From: Sulfurimonas sp.
GTDB lineage: Bacteria; Campylobacterota; Campylobacteria; Campylobacterales; Sulfurimonadaceae
NCBI RefSeq assembly: GCF_023229025.1
Contig: NZ_JALOAA010000039.1
Coordinates: forward strand, 1 to 16,816
Direction: 5' to 3'
DNA: 16,816 bases
Positions within the stretch are counted from its first letter, which is position 1; each line of letters opens with the position of its first letter. A model generated the notes under the pieces. The model was not told where the DNA came from. It saw nothing but the letters and a program-made list of their open reading frames with translations, and did no database searches. The position numbers and the translations under genes were made by a program. Shown here one piece after another: positions 5,273 to 12,554 of this stretch.

Positions 5273-7248
5273 TAAATTTTAAATTTACTTAATTCGCTTT
5301 GTAGTTTATTCGCATCGCTATCTAGTTTGGTAGCTGCATTGTCAACTAGGCTTCTGTGCTCTGTGTTTCTTTTTGAAATCTCTATAATCTCATCCATATC
5401 TCGGATAAGCTCTTTTGTTTTAGTTGCAATGTATGTACTTTGATACATAACGTCGCTTGACTTATCTGTTGTAACAGAGAGGTTCTCTTTGGTAGTCTGA
5501 GAAGATGATATTAAATCTTGCGCAGAGTCTGCAATATTGCTCATGTTTTGCGATGCTCTATGGGTCTCTTCAGATATCTCTACAACGTTTTGGGTTATTA
5601 GATTAACATTTGCACTAATCTCGCCAAGACTTTTTTGTGTTCTCTCTGCAAGTTTTCTTACTTCATCTGCAACAACAGCAAATCCTCTCCCATGCTCGCC
5701 GGCGCGTGCTGCTTCTATAGCGGCATTAAGTGCTAGAAGGTTTGTCTGATCGGCAATATCTGAAATAATAGCCAAGACATCTTTTATATTTTTAGCTTGC
5801 TCTGTAAGCGAGGAGACTTTTTGGACGAAATCTTGTTGATTTTGATTTCCCTCTTCTATGGCGACAACTACGGAGTTGAGTTTGTCGATAAAACCGTCCA
5901 ATACTCCAAAGGTCTGTTTTAAATCCTCAGTAACTGTAATAGATGCCTCTTCTATAGCATCAAGCCTCTCGCCCACTTCTGTTACAAGGACATTGATATT
6001 AGAGATTTTAATATCTGCTACCTCACCGTTTTTTGTAAGTTCATCAACTATACCGTTTAAGACTTTGCTCTCTTTTGATGTCATATTTGAAACATTTTTT
6101 GCCTGCAGTACACTCTCTTTAAAAGCTACTACCATTTTATGAAGCGCTCTTGATATTTGCGAAATCTCATCTTTTCCTTCGACAATAACATCACATGTTA
6201 AGTCGAGATTATCAGAGACACACTCTATTTTCTCTAAAGAGCTACGTACACTCTTATTTACTCTTGTGCTAACAATAAGTATTATTAAAAATATCATAAT
6301 AGCAAACAAAGAGTATCCGATCAGAGTTATAAGAGCGCTTCTATTTTGTTCGGATTCAATTTGATCAAGAAGAATACTATTTTGTTTTGCCAGTTCATCG
6401 TCAACCTCTTTTAGAAGATTGATTTTGTTGGTTATAGTCTTAAACCATAAAACACTATCTACACCAAAATTGCCCTCTATCGCTTTTTCTCTTGCAATTG
6501 CGCGCATTTTATTGACATCATCTATGACAGGAGAGCTCATCTTTTGCTCATAAAGAGTTTTTGAACTCTCAGTTGCCATTGAAAAGTAAGAGTCAAGATA
6601 TGCATCTTGTTCGGCAACAAGAGTAATCCATTTTGCAAATACGCCATCTGCAAATTGACCGGCTGCAAAGGTTCCGCTTAACACGGCTCTCTCAATTCCT
6701 GCGCGCTCTTTAGACTTTAAAAAATTTGTATAAGAGTCGAGTGCTTTAACTAGCTCATGAGTATTTGCTAACTTTGCAGTAAGTGAGACAATATTTAAAA
6801 TCTTTTTATTCATATTTGTATAATAAGCTACAGCTTCACCCACGCTGATTGAGAGAGAATCTACTTGTGAACGTATATTAGATATTTTATCCATATCTAA
6901 ACTAAAAGCAGAAATCTCTTCACTAAGCTCTTTTGGAAAAGAGTCTAAGTCAAGTGTTTTTAAATACTCTGTCAGATTTCTGTTCTCTTTTGTAGTATCC
7001 ACCCTCTGTTTTGGTAAGATGTCACTAAATTTCTCACCTCTAGAGCCTATAAAACCTGCACTTGCACCCCTCTCTTTTTGCGTTTCATGAATAACAAGAC
7101 TTAGTTTTTGAGAAAGAGTGTTAAGCTCTTTTGCTTGATTGATAATAGCATTGTTTGTCAACGCCTTACTAAGCGTAAAGGCTATTATTACAAGAGCAAA
7201 CGAGACTACGATTGTAGTTATAAGATTTAGTTTAAACTTAATTGTCAT
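5272..7248 (-). CDS. Methyl-accepting chemotaxis protein with NIT (nitrate/nitrite-sensing) domain
   Basis: A 658-residue inner-membrane chemoreceptor. TM1 spans about residues 10-30. A helical periplasmic NIT domain covers about 45-295, with the signature QKERGASAGFIGSRG (57-71) and a second ERA helix (181-187). TM2 spans about 306-328, HAMP about 329-382, and a long cytoplasmic coiled-coil signalling domain about 390-655. The highly conserved tip reads QTNLLALNAAIEAARAGEHG (501-520). NIT domains are associated with nitrate/nitrite sensing, but the ligand here is inferred. No C-terminal CheR/CheB pentapeptide is present. The ATG at 7248 follows AAGGGG and overlaps the end of the STAS gene by 11 bases. 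Being cotranscribed between a STAS protein and a STAS phosphatase/kinase suggests it may control that switch, or share input with it, instead of acting only through CheA. Confidence 0.93.
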   Translation of the reverse strand: MTIKFKLNLITTIVVSFALVIIAFTLSKALTNNAIINQAKELNTLSQKLSLVIHETQKERGASAGFIGSRGEKFSDILPKQRVDTTKENRNLTEYLKTLDLDSFPKELSEEISAFSLDMDKISNIRSQVDSLSISVGEAVAYYTNMNKKILNIVSLTAKLANTHELVKALDSYTNFLKSKERAGIERAVLSGTFAAGQFADGVFAKWITLVAEQDAYLDSYFSMATESSKTLYEQKMSSPVIDDVNKMRAIAREKAIEGNFGVDSVLWFKTITNKINLLKEVDDELAKQNSILLDQIESEQNRSALITLIGYSLFAIMIFLIILIVSTRVNKSVRSSLEKIECVSDNLDLTCDVIVEGKDEISQISRALHKMVVAFKESVLQAKNVSNMTSKESKVLNGIVDELTKNGEVADIKISNINVLVTEVGERLDAIEEASITVTEDLKQTFGVLDGFIDKLNSVVVAIEEGNQNQQDFVQKVSSLTEQAKNIKDVLAIISDIADQTNLLALNAAIEAARAGEHGRGFAVVADEVRKLAERTQKSLGEISANVNLITQNVVEISEETHRASQNMSNIADSAQDLISSSQTTKENLSVTTDKSSDVMYQSTYIATKTKELIRDMDEIIEISKRNTEHRSLVDNAATKLDSDANKLQSELSKFKI

Positions 7249-7537
7249 TAGGACCCCTTTTAGCTTTAAAAATTGAGACTAGATTAAGGTCGTCTAAAAG
7301 CGATAACAACTGCTCATTTCCAACTTGCATTTGAAGGTCTATATTGTCTTTTAAAACGAGTTTGTTCAAGTATCCTATAACCGAGGATGTAATAGAGAGA
7401 GAGTCTAATATTTTAATCTTTACATGTTTATGTTGAGCAACTATGCCATCGAGCATACGCTTAATGTTCTCAAAGTCACTAATACTTTTAATATTGCCGC
7501 TAATTATAAGAGCATTTGAAGATACTTTTAGTTCCAT
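7238..7537 (-). CDS. STAS-domain protein (SpoIIAA/RsbV-like anti-sigma-antagonist type)
   Basis: A 99-residue single STAS domain: N-terminal strands (LKVSSNALIISG), helix 1 near 20-36, strand 40-46 (KIKILDS), then the phosphorylation-loop segment SITSSVIGYL (48-57) and a C-terminal helix-strand unit (GNEQLLSLLDDLNLVSIF). In SpoIIAA/RsbV the loop is D-S-S-G and the second Ser is phosphorylated. Here it aligns as T50-S51-S52-V-I-G, so Ser51 or Ser52 is the likely site although the Asp is replaced by Thr. It is the first gene of the STAS-chemoreceptor-phosphatase unit, with an 11-base overlap into the next gene. The 55-base gap behind rarA contains a -10-like TATAAA and an AAGG ribosome site, so it may have its own promoter as well as read-through. 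Confidence 0.82.
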   Translation of the reverse strand: MELKVSSNALIISGNIKSISDFENIKRMLDGIVAQHKHVKIKILDSLSITSSVIGYLNKLVLKDNIDLQMQVGNEQLLSLLDDLNLVSIFKAKRGPNDN

Positions 7538-7592
7538 TACAATACCTTATTTCCTCATATTTAGTAGCAGTTTATAATGAATAGAATTAAAG

Positions 7593-8777
7593 TTAGCTAA
7601 AATCAGTTATATTTCTTAACCAATCCTTAATTTTTTTTTCATATCCAATATCTTTTAGTTCAACTAAGTTTAACTCTTTAGTAAGGTAGTGTTGCTTCAC
7701 ATAACCACCAAAATCATGAGGATAGAGATACCCTTCGTTACGTTGTGTTATATTTTTTGGTATATCAAGCATCACACCCTCCTTAACTAACTTCTGCGCT
7801 TTGTTTATTGCCATATACGCCGAGTTTGATTTAGGGGAAGATGCCAGATAAATAGCTGTCTGCGCCAAAATAATTCTGGCTTCCGGATAGCCGATTTTTG
7901 ATACACTTGTTAAAGCGGAGGTTGCAAGTGTAAGAGCTTGTGGATTTGCATTGCCGATATCTTCGCTTGCAAGAATGACAAGTCGTCTTGCTATAAAATC
8001 TGCACTCTCGCCACCCTCAATCAGACGAGCTAGATAGTAGATGGCGGCATCCATGTCTGAGCCTCTGATGGATTTAATCAGAGCGCTTGTCAGGTCATAA
8101 TGAACACCAGCTTCACTACTTCCAGCACTTAGAGCATTTGGACGGAGTGACTTTAAAATATCAAGAGTTACATGAGGCGCTATATTTGATGCAAACTCAA
8201 GCAGTTTAAGCATCGCTCTTGCATCCCCGCCGCTACTGTTTACTAGGTACTCTTCCGCATCTTTATCACATGTGAGTGAAGCATTTGCGAGAGCTTTTTG
8301 CAGCAACTCTTCAAGCGCTTTGTTTGTTATATAGTATAGTTCAAATAACATTGAGCGGGAGCGGATTGCAGAAGTAAGTGAAAAAAACGGGTTCTCGGTT
8401 GATGCCCCGATAATTAAAACAGAGTTACTCTCCATAACGGGAAGTAGAACTTCTTGCTGATTTTTGGCTAAGCGATGCACTTCGTCTATAAAAATCAGAG
8501 GTCTTTGTAGTGTGTTTTTGTAGGTGTCAAAAATCTTTCTTAGTTGCTCAATTTTGATGCTAGTGGCGTTAAACTCATAAAAAGGTAAACTCATCACTTT
8601 GGCTATAACTCTTGCAATAGATGTTTTCCCGCATCCGGCAGGACCAAAAAAGAAGCTGTGTCCTAGAGTATTTTTTTCACACAACACCCTAAGAGGTGCT
8701 TCTTTAGCGCTCAAATGAGCTTGTCCGAGGATTTCATCAAAAGATTGAGGGCGCAAAAGATGTGTAAAATCAGCCAA
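7593..8777 (-). CDS. rarA: Replication-associated recombination protein A (AAA+ ATPase RarA/MgsA)
   Basis: A 394-residue clamp-loader-like AAA+ ATPase that acts on stalled replication forks. The sequence starts MADFTHLLRPQSFDEILGQ, as in the family. Walker A is GPAGCGKT (45-52), Walker B is LIFIDEVH (94-101, D98-E99), sensor 1 is STEN (126-129), and arginine-finger candidates are R139 and R141 in AIRSRS. The C-terminal half contains the family's tetramerisation-region sequences (RLVILASEDIGNANPQAL). It is a little shorter than Escherichia coli RarA (447), mostly at the C-terminus. The start is TTG at 8777 behind AAGAGGT. Only 2 bases separate it from the upstream pseudouridine synthase gene, so they are cotranscribed. 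Confidence 0.95.
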   Translation of the reverse strand: MADFTHLLRPQSFDEILGQAHLSAKEAPLRVLCEKNTLGHSFFFGPAGCGKTSIARVIAKVMSLPFYEFNATSIKIEQLRKIFDTYKNTLQRPLIFIDEVHRLAKNQQEVLLPVMESNSVLIIGASTENPFFSLTSAIRSRSMLFELYYITNKALEELLQKALANASLTCDKDAEEYLVNSSGGDARAMLKLLEFASNIAPHVTLDILKSLRPNALSAGSSEAGVHYDLTSALIKSIRGSDMDAAIYYLARLIEGGESADFIARRLVILASEDIGNANPQALTLATSALTSVSKIGYPEARIILAQTAIYLASSPKSNSAYMAINKAQKLVKEGVMLDIPKNITQRNEGYLYPHDFGGYVKQHYLTKELNLVELKDIGYEKKIKDWLRNITDFS

Positions 8778-8779
8778 TT

Positions 8780-9616
8780 TTACCTCTTCTTCTGCTTTTG
8801 AGAAAAAGCTCTTTTTTCGCCGTGCTTACTTAACTCTCTAAGCTCTTTTTGTTCTGATTTTTTCTCATCTTTTAAAAATTTAGATAGAGCCGAGTACTCG
8901 CTGCGGCTTAAAAATCTAACCTTTCCCTCTGGAAGATTATTAAGCTCTATCTCTGCAAAACTGATTCTCTTAAGGTCTGCTATTTCTGCGCCAAAATGTG
9001 CAAAAAAGCGTCTAAGTTCACGGTTTTTACCCTCACTTAAAGCCACTTTTAGGATTGAGTAGTTTGCTTGATTTTTTTGGATTTTATACCCTATAAAAGG
9101 CTTAAACTCCATTTTTGTAATTTTTGAGTGTGTGTGCCCACCTGCAGATGCATCATCAAGCGTCATTCCTTTAAGCATAGCATCTTCCATATCCGGAGTA
9201 ACTTCGCCTTTTATCTTAATCTTGTAGATTCTCTCTAAGTTTGATTCCATTAGAGCCGATGCCACTTTAGAAGCATCGGTTAGAAGAAGCAGACCCTCTG
9301 AGGCGTAGTCAAGTCTTCCGACTGGAATGTAGTGTTTGTACTCTTTGCTTAGAGTGTCATAGATAGTCCTTCTGCCCTTTGGGTCGCTTTTTGTTACTAA
9401 TTCGCCCTTTGGTTTATTGTAAACAATAACAGTATATTTATCTCTAGGGCTCACCTGTTTTCCGCTTACATAGACGATGCTTATCCCCTCTGTTACATCT
9501 GTGGCAGGATTTGTCTCAATCTCTCCATCAACTCTTACATAACCCTCTTTAATCGCTTTGTCAGCCTCTCTTCTTGAGTAGCTTGAGTGATGTGCAATGT
9601 ATTTATTTAATCTCAC
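8780..9616 (-). CDS. RsuA/RluB-family rRNA pseudouridine synthase
   Basis: A 278-residue pseudouridine synthase. An N-terminal S4 RNA-binding domain (about 1-60, MRLNKYIAHHSSYSRREADK) is followed by the catalytic domain with GRLDYASEGLLLLT, where Asp103 is the catalytic nucleophile. SEGKNRELRRFFAHFG near 194-209 is the conserved motif III region. The C-terminal tail is Lys/Arg-rich. It is most like the RluB/RsuA branch, acting on 23S or 16S rRNA; the exact target uridine cannot be assigned. The start is GTG at 9616, preceded by AAAAGGT, and overlaps the TGA stop of kdsD by 4 bases. It is in an operon with kdsD and rarA. Confidence 0.92.
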   Translation of the reverse strand: MRLNKYIAHHSSYSRREADKAIKEGYVRVDGEIETNPATDVTEGISIVYVSGKQVSPRDKYTVIVYNKPKGELVTKSDPKGRRTIYDTLSKEYKHYIPVGRLDYASEGLLLLTDASKVASALMESNLERIYKIKIKGEVTPDMEDAMLKGMTLDDASAGGHTHSKITKMEFKPFIGYKIQKNQANYSILKVALSEGKNRELRRFFAHFGAEIADLKRISFAEIELNNLPEGKVRFLSRSEYSALSKFLKDEKKSEQKELRELSKHGEKRAFSQKQKKR

Positions 9617-10575
9617 GATATACCTTTTTCAACCAAAGTATGGATGTGGAGCACGCCCTTTACTTTTTTATTTTTATCAGTTACAACTAAAAGCTGTATC
9701 TTCATCTCCTCTATAATAACGAGTGCTTGGCTTGCAAGTATATTTTCATCATCTACTGTTTTTGGGTTTAGGGTTGCATACTTTAAGACATTATCTTCAA
9801 GTGAAAAGTCTTTATTCATAAGGGCTCTTCTAATGTCACCGTCACTAATAAGCCCAATAAGCTTGTCAAATTCATCACAAACCAAAACATTACCAAGCCT
9901 ACCTTCGCTGATTTTTATAATAGCATCTTTGAGTTTTGTATCTGCCATAATAATTGGCAAATCTTTTGTTCTCATCAGATCTTTAACTTTTACAAACAGC
10001 TGTTTTCCCAAAGCTCCACCGGGATGAAATGATGCAAAATCACTCTTTTTGAAGTTTTTTGCCTTCATAAGACATACTGCAAGTGCGTCACCAAGAGCAA
10101 GGGTTAGTGTTGTAGAGCTTGTCGGCGCAATATTAAGAGGGCAAGCTTCTTTCTCAACAACGACATCAATAACCAAATCGCTATATCTTCCAAGTGTTGA
10201 GTTTTTATCTCTAGTCATGCCGATAAGCGGAGTATCAAATCTCTTTATATGCGGAAGGATAGAGCTTAACTCCTCGCTCTCTCCGCTATAGCTAATGGCT
10301 AGAACAACATCATCCTTGCTTATCATTCCCAAATCACCATGGAGCGCTTCTGTGGGGTGCAGAAAAAAACTAGGAGTTCCGGTAGATGCGAATGTTGCAG
10401 CCATCTTTGCGCCTATTAATCCTGATTTTCCCACGCCGGTAACTATGAGTTTTCCTCTGCATGCAAGGATGATTTCAACCGCTTTGTCAAACACATCACC
10501 TATTTCTTGGGCGCTGTTTAAGAGCGTTTGGGCTTCTATTTTTAAAGTTTCTTGTGCTATTTGTCTGTAATTCAT
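9613..10575 (-). CDS. kdsD: Arabinose-5-phosphate isomerase (KdsD/KpsF family)
   Basis: A 320-residue cytoplasmic enzyme that interconverts ribulose-5-phosphate and arabinose-5-phosphate, the first step towards KDO for lipopolysaccharide. A SIS domain (about 30-170) contains GVGKSGLIG (47-55), HPTEALHGDLG (73-83) and SYSGES (95-100). Two CBS domains follow (about 200-255 and 265-316), the usual KdsD/KpsF architecture. A longer reading to 10704 would add 43 residues overlapping the end of the peroxidase gene and has no family support. The ATG at 10575 gives normal length. There is no Shine-Dalgarno: TATAAT lies exactly 6 bases before the ATG, suggesting a leaderless mRNA. The gene heads an operon with the pseudouridine synthase and rarA genes. 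No capsule genes are nearby, so a KdsD role is likelier than a capsule-specific KpsF role. Confidence 0.93.
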   Translation of the reverse strand: MNYRQIAQETLKIEAQTLLNSAQEIGDVFDKAVEIILACRGKLIVTGVGKSGLIGAKMAATFASTGTPSFFLHPTEALHGDLGMISKDDVVLAISYSGESEELSSILPHIKRFDTPLIGMTRDKNSTLGRYSDLVIDVVVEKEACPLNIAPTSSTTLTLALGDALAVCLMKAKNFKKSDFASFHPGGALGKQLFVKVKDLMRTKDLPIIMADTKLKDAIIKISEGRLGNVLVCDEFDKLIGLISDGDIRRALMNKDFSLEDNVLKYATLNPKTVDDENILASQALVIIEEMKIQLLVVTDKNKKVKGVLHIHTLVEKGIS

Positions 10576-10581
10576 GATGCA

Positions 10582-10603
10582 ATTATACCCTTTTTGGGTA
10601 TAA
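10582..10603 (-). promoter_or_regulatory. Palindromic promoter region of kdsD
   Basis: TTATACCC (10583-10590) and GGGTATAA (10596-10603) form a perfect 8-bp inverted repeat around five T's. On the minus strand the near arm provides TATAAT (10587-10582), 6 bases before the kdsD ATG. The same hairpin lies downstream of the peroxidase stop codon and could act as a weak terminator for that gene, though no T-run follows it. Confidence 0.6.
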
Positions 10604-10624
10604 ATTGCGCAGGAGGAAGGATAT

Positions 10625-11644
10625 TTAATTAATATCGGGTTTTGGAGTTTTAGAAGTTGATGCAGGTAGTTGAGGAAGTATAATGTCCGCTTTTCTACCA
10701 TCAAGTGCTTTTAGAAACTCCTCAATTGAAGCAGCCTCTTTGTCACTTATATCTGCACCGAGTTGGATGCGCCCCATCTCTTTAATCGCATCTTTTAACT
10801 CCCATATTTGACCATTATGAAAGTATGGTGCAGTTTGAGTGATGTTTCTTAGAGTAGGTACTTTTACCATTCCGTTTTTGTCACCTCTGAAGTCACCCAC
10901 ATTTTGGTACTTATATGTTCCTGTGATGTTAAATACGTTCATCTTTCCGCCAAGAGCTATGTCATTATGACAAGTAGTACACCCTTTGTCTATAAAAGTT
11001 TTAAGACCATCTTTTTGTGCTTTTGTCAAAGCGTCCTCTTTACCATTTAAAAAATCATCATATGCTGATGGAGTAACTAGTGTTCTCTCAAACGTTGCTA
11101 TTGTATCTGCTACTTTTGCAAATGTTATCTTTACATCTTTGCCGTACGCAACTTTAAAATCTTCTACATACTCAGGCATAGAGGTAACGGTTGCTACTAC
11201 ATGTTCAGGTGTTGCAGACATCTCCGGAGCAGCTTGTATCGGACCTTGTGCTTGTGCTTCTAGGTGTGGATCGCGACCATCCCAAAATTGAGAAGTAAAA
11301 AATACAGCATTATAGACTGTAGGGGAGTTTAGGTGGTGTGGGTTTGCAGTCCATAAATGTCCTATAGCAGCAGGAATCCCGTCATCACCGCCCTCACTAA
11401 GGTTGTGGCAGCTGTTACAGCTTATAAAGCCACTCTTTGATAACCTTGGGTCAAAATAGAGTTTTTTACCAAGCTCGACTTTTTCAGGAGTAATTGGGTT
11501 TTTTGGATTATCGATAAGCTTCAAGAGCTCTTTTTCGTCGCTAGGTATCGGTTTTAAACCGGCTTTTTTTGCATCAACTAACAAATCAGAGGCTAAAAGA
11601 GATGAAGCTGCAATTGCAACAGTTAATAAAATTTTAGTGTACAT
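10625..11644 (-). CDS. Periplasmic di-heme cytochrome c peroxidase
   Basis: A 339-residue bacterial CCP that reduces hydrogen peroxide to water with electrons from cytochrome c. A Sec signal peptide is present (MYTKILLTVAIAASSLLAS, cleavage near residues 18-20). Two c-type heme sites are CNSCH (76-80) and CTTCH (222-226). Other conserved segments are FTSQFWDGR (116-124), EMSATPEHV (141-149) and MVKVPTLRNI..TAPYFHNG (259-278), where Met259 is the likely distal heme ligand. Length and order match the MauG/CCP family. The ATG at 11644 follows AAGGA. It is probably monocistronic. A 13-base palindrome sits directly upstream of a -10-like TATAGC (11670-11682). Confidence 0.95.
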   Translation of the reverse strand: MYTKILLTVAIAASSLLASDLLVDAKKAGLKPIPSDEKELLKLIDNPKNPITPEKVELGKKLYFDPRLSKSGFISCNSCHNLSEGGDDGIPAAIGHLWTANPHHLNSPTVYNAVFFTSQFWDGRDPHLEAQAQGPIQAAPEMSATPEHVVATVTSMPEYVEDFKVAYGKDVKITFAKVADTIATFERTLVTPSAYDDFLNGKEDALTKAQKDGLKTFIDKGCTTCHNDIALGGKMNVFNITGTYKYQNVGDFRGDKNGMVKVPTLRNITQTAPYFHNGQIWELKDAIKEMGRIQLGADISDKEAASIEEFLKALDGRKADIILPQLPASTSKTPKPDIN

Positions 11645-11669
11645 TGGGAGTTCCTTTTTTTGCTATAGA

Positions 11670-11682
11670 ATTTGTCACAAAT
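11670..11682. promoter_or_regulatory. 13-bp palindrome in the peroxidase promoter
   Basis: ATTTGT-C-ACAAAT on the plus strand is a perfect 6-1-6 inverted repeat. On the minus strand it lies immediately before TCTATAGC, the likely -10 (11663-11668), so a bound regulator would cover the -10/-35 region. It matches no regulator consensus I can name with confidence. Confidence 0.4.
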
Positions 11683-11783
11683 CTTACATTCATTTTGCTT
11701 AATTTTGTATAACAAGCTTATATTATCAATATATTTAGATACAAGACAAGCAGAGAAACAGCCTTTATTTATTAGAGATAAGA

Positions 11784-11789
11784 TATAAT
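11784..11789 (+). promoter_or_regulatory. -10 box upstream of the P-loop-like gene
   Basis: A perfect TATAAT, 28 bases before the ATG at 11818. A GAGGG ribosome site follows at 11806-11811. No good -35 is visible. Confidence 0.6.
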
Positions 11790-11817
11790 AATTTCCAAAC
11801 TTTTTAGAGGGAAAAAA

Positions 11818-12552
11818 ATGAGAGATAAACTAGGAAAATATGTAAGCAGTATTAACACACTTAAAGTTGAGGAGAGAGTGCTGTTTTTCAACACTCTAAT
11901 TTTAGCAGAAGAGGGTGCAGGTAAAACAAACCTTGCATGCAGGATAAGAAACTTTATAATCGACAGCAATGTTTCAACACTCTATCTCGATTTTTCCAAC
12001 TCAGATATAGACGAGATAGAACTTAGATATAAAGACGAACATTTTAATTACATAAGATTTAGTGAAGAGGAAGAGTTTTTAGAAGAGTTCAATAAGTTAG
12101 TTGATGAGAAAAAACATATATATATGGCAGTTGATCCTGCTTACTTTTCAAACAAAAGGGATATAAAAAGTAAGTTGACGGAGACTCTTCAGATAAAAGG
12201 GCTTTTAGAAAATTATTACTACTTTTTTCACGATATTGAAAATTTAAACGGTTTTTACACAAAATTTGAAGATTTCTTGCTTTACATGCTGAACTTCTTA
12301 AATCTAAAAAAATATGGACTCACATTTTTGGCTCAACCGCACAGTACCTTTGAGAGTCCGCAAATAAAACTGCTATTTACATTTTTATATCTTGGAAGAT
12401 GTTCAAACTTTGAGTACTTTAATACGTCAAATTTGAAAAAATTACCAAAAAACAGATTTTTTTATCAGTATAGAACCGACTATCATACTCTTTTGTTCAA
12501 TGATATAAAAAGCAATATAGTCGAGATTGATGAGTATGTAATTGATGAGTAG
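11818..12552 (+). CDS. Unrecognised P-loop-like (putative HerA/FtsK-type) protein
   Basis: A 244-residue, acidic, soluble protein. A Walker A-like LILAEEGAGKTNL (27-39) fits A-x4-G-K-T, that is, the usual first Gly is Ala30 while G35-K36-T37 are intact. IYMAVDP (101-107) could be a Walker B strand. TFLAQPHSTFES (169-180) followed by an 'LLFTFLYLGRCSNF' strand resembles the polar Gln sensor strand of HerA/FtsK-like ATPases. The family is not one I can name. The start is clear (GAGGG, ATG). The downstream nnr gene begins 2 bases after its stop, so they form an operon, but the sequence gives no functional link. It could bind ATP and act in an envelope, DNA or assembly process; this is open. Confidence 0.75.
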   Translation: MRDKLGKYVSSINTLKVEERVLFFNTLILAEEGAGKTNLACRIRNFIIDSNVSTLYLDFSNSDIDEIELRYKDEHFNYIRFSEEEEFLEEFNKLVDEKKHIYMAVDPAYFSNKRDIKSKLTETLQIKGLLENYYYFFHDIENLNGFYTKFEDFLLYMLNFLNLKKYGLTFLAQPHSTFESPQIKLLFTFLYLGRCSNFEYFNTSNLKKLPKNRFFYQYRTDYHTLLFNDIKSNIVEIDEYVIDE

Positions 12553-12554
12553 AG

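Noticed and set aside
5272..7248. Stating that the chemoreceptor senses nitrate
   Set aside because: The NIT family name suggests it, but ligand residues cannot be verified from the sequence alone, so it is kept as inference.
9644..10570. Several plus-strand open frames opposite kdsD
   Set aside because: Antisense shadows rich in Ser, Ala and Leu, as expected opposite a coding gene; no start signals or recognisable domains.
10576..10704. 43-residue N-terminal extension of KdsD
   Set aside because: It overlaps the peroxidase gene end, has no family support and includes the promoter palindrome.
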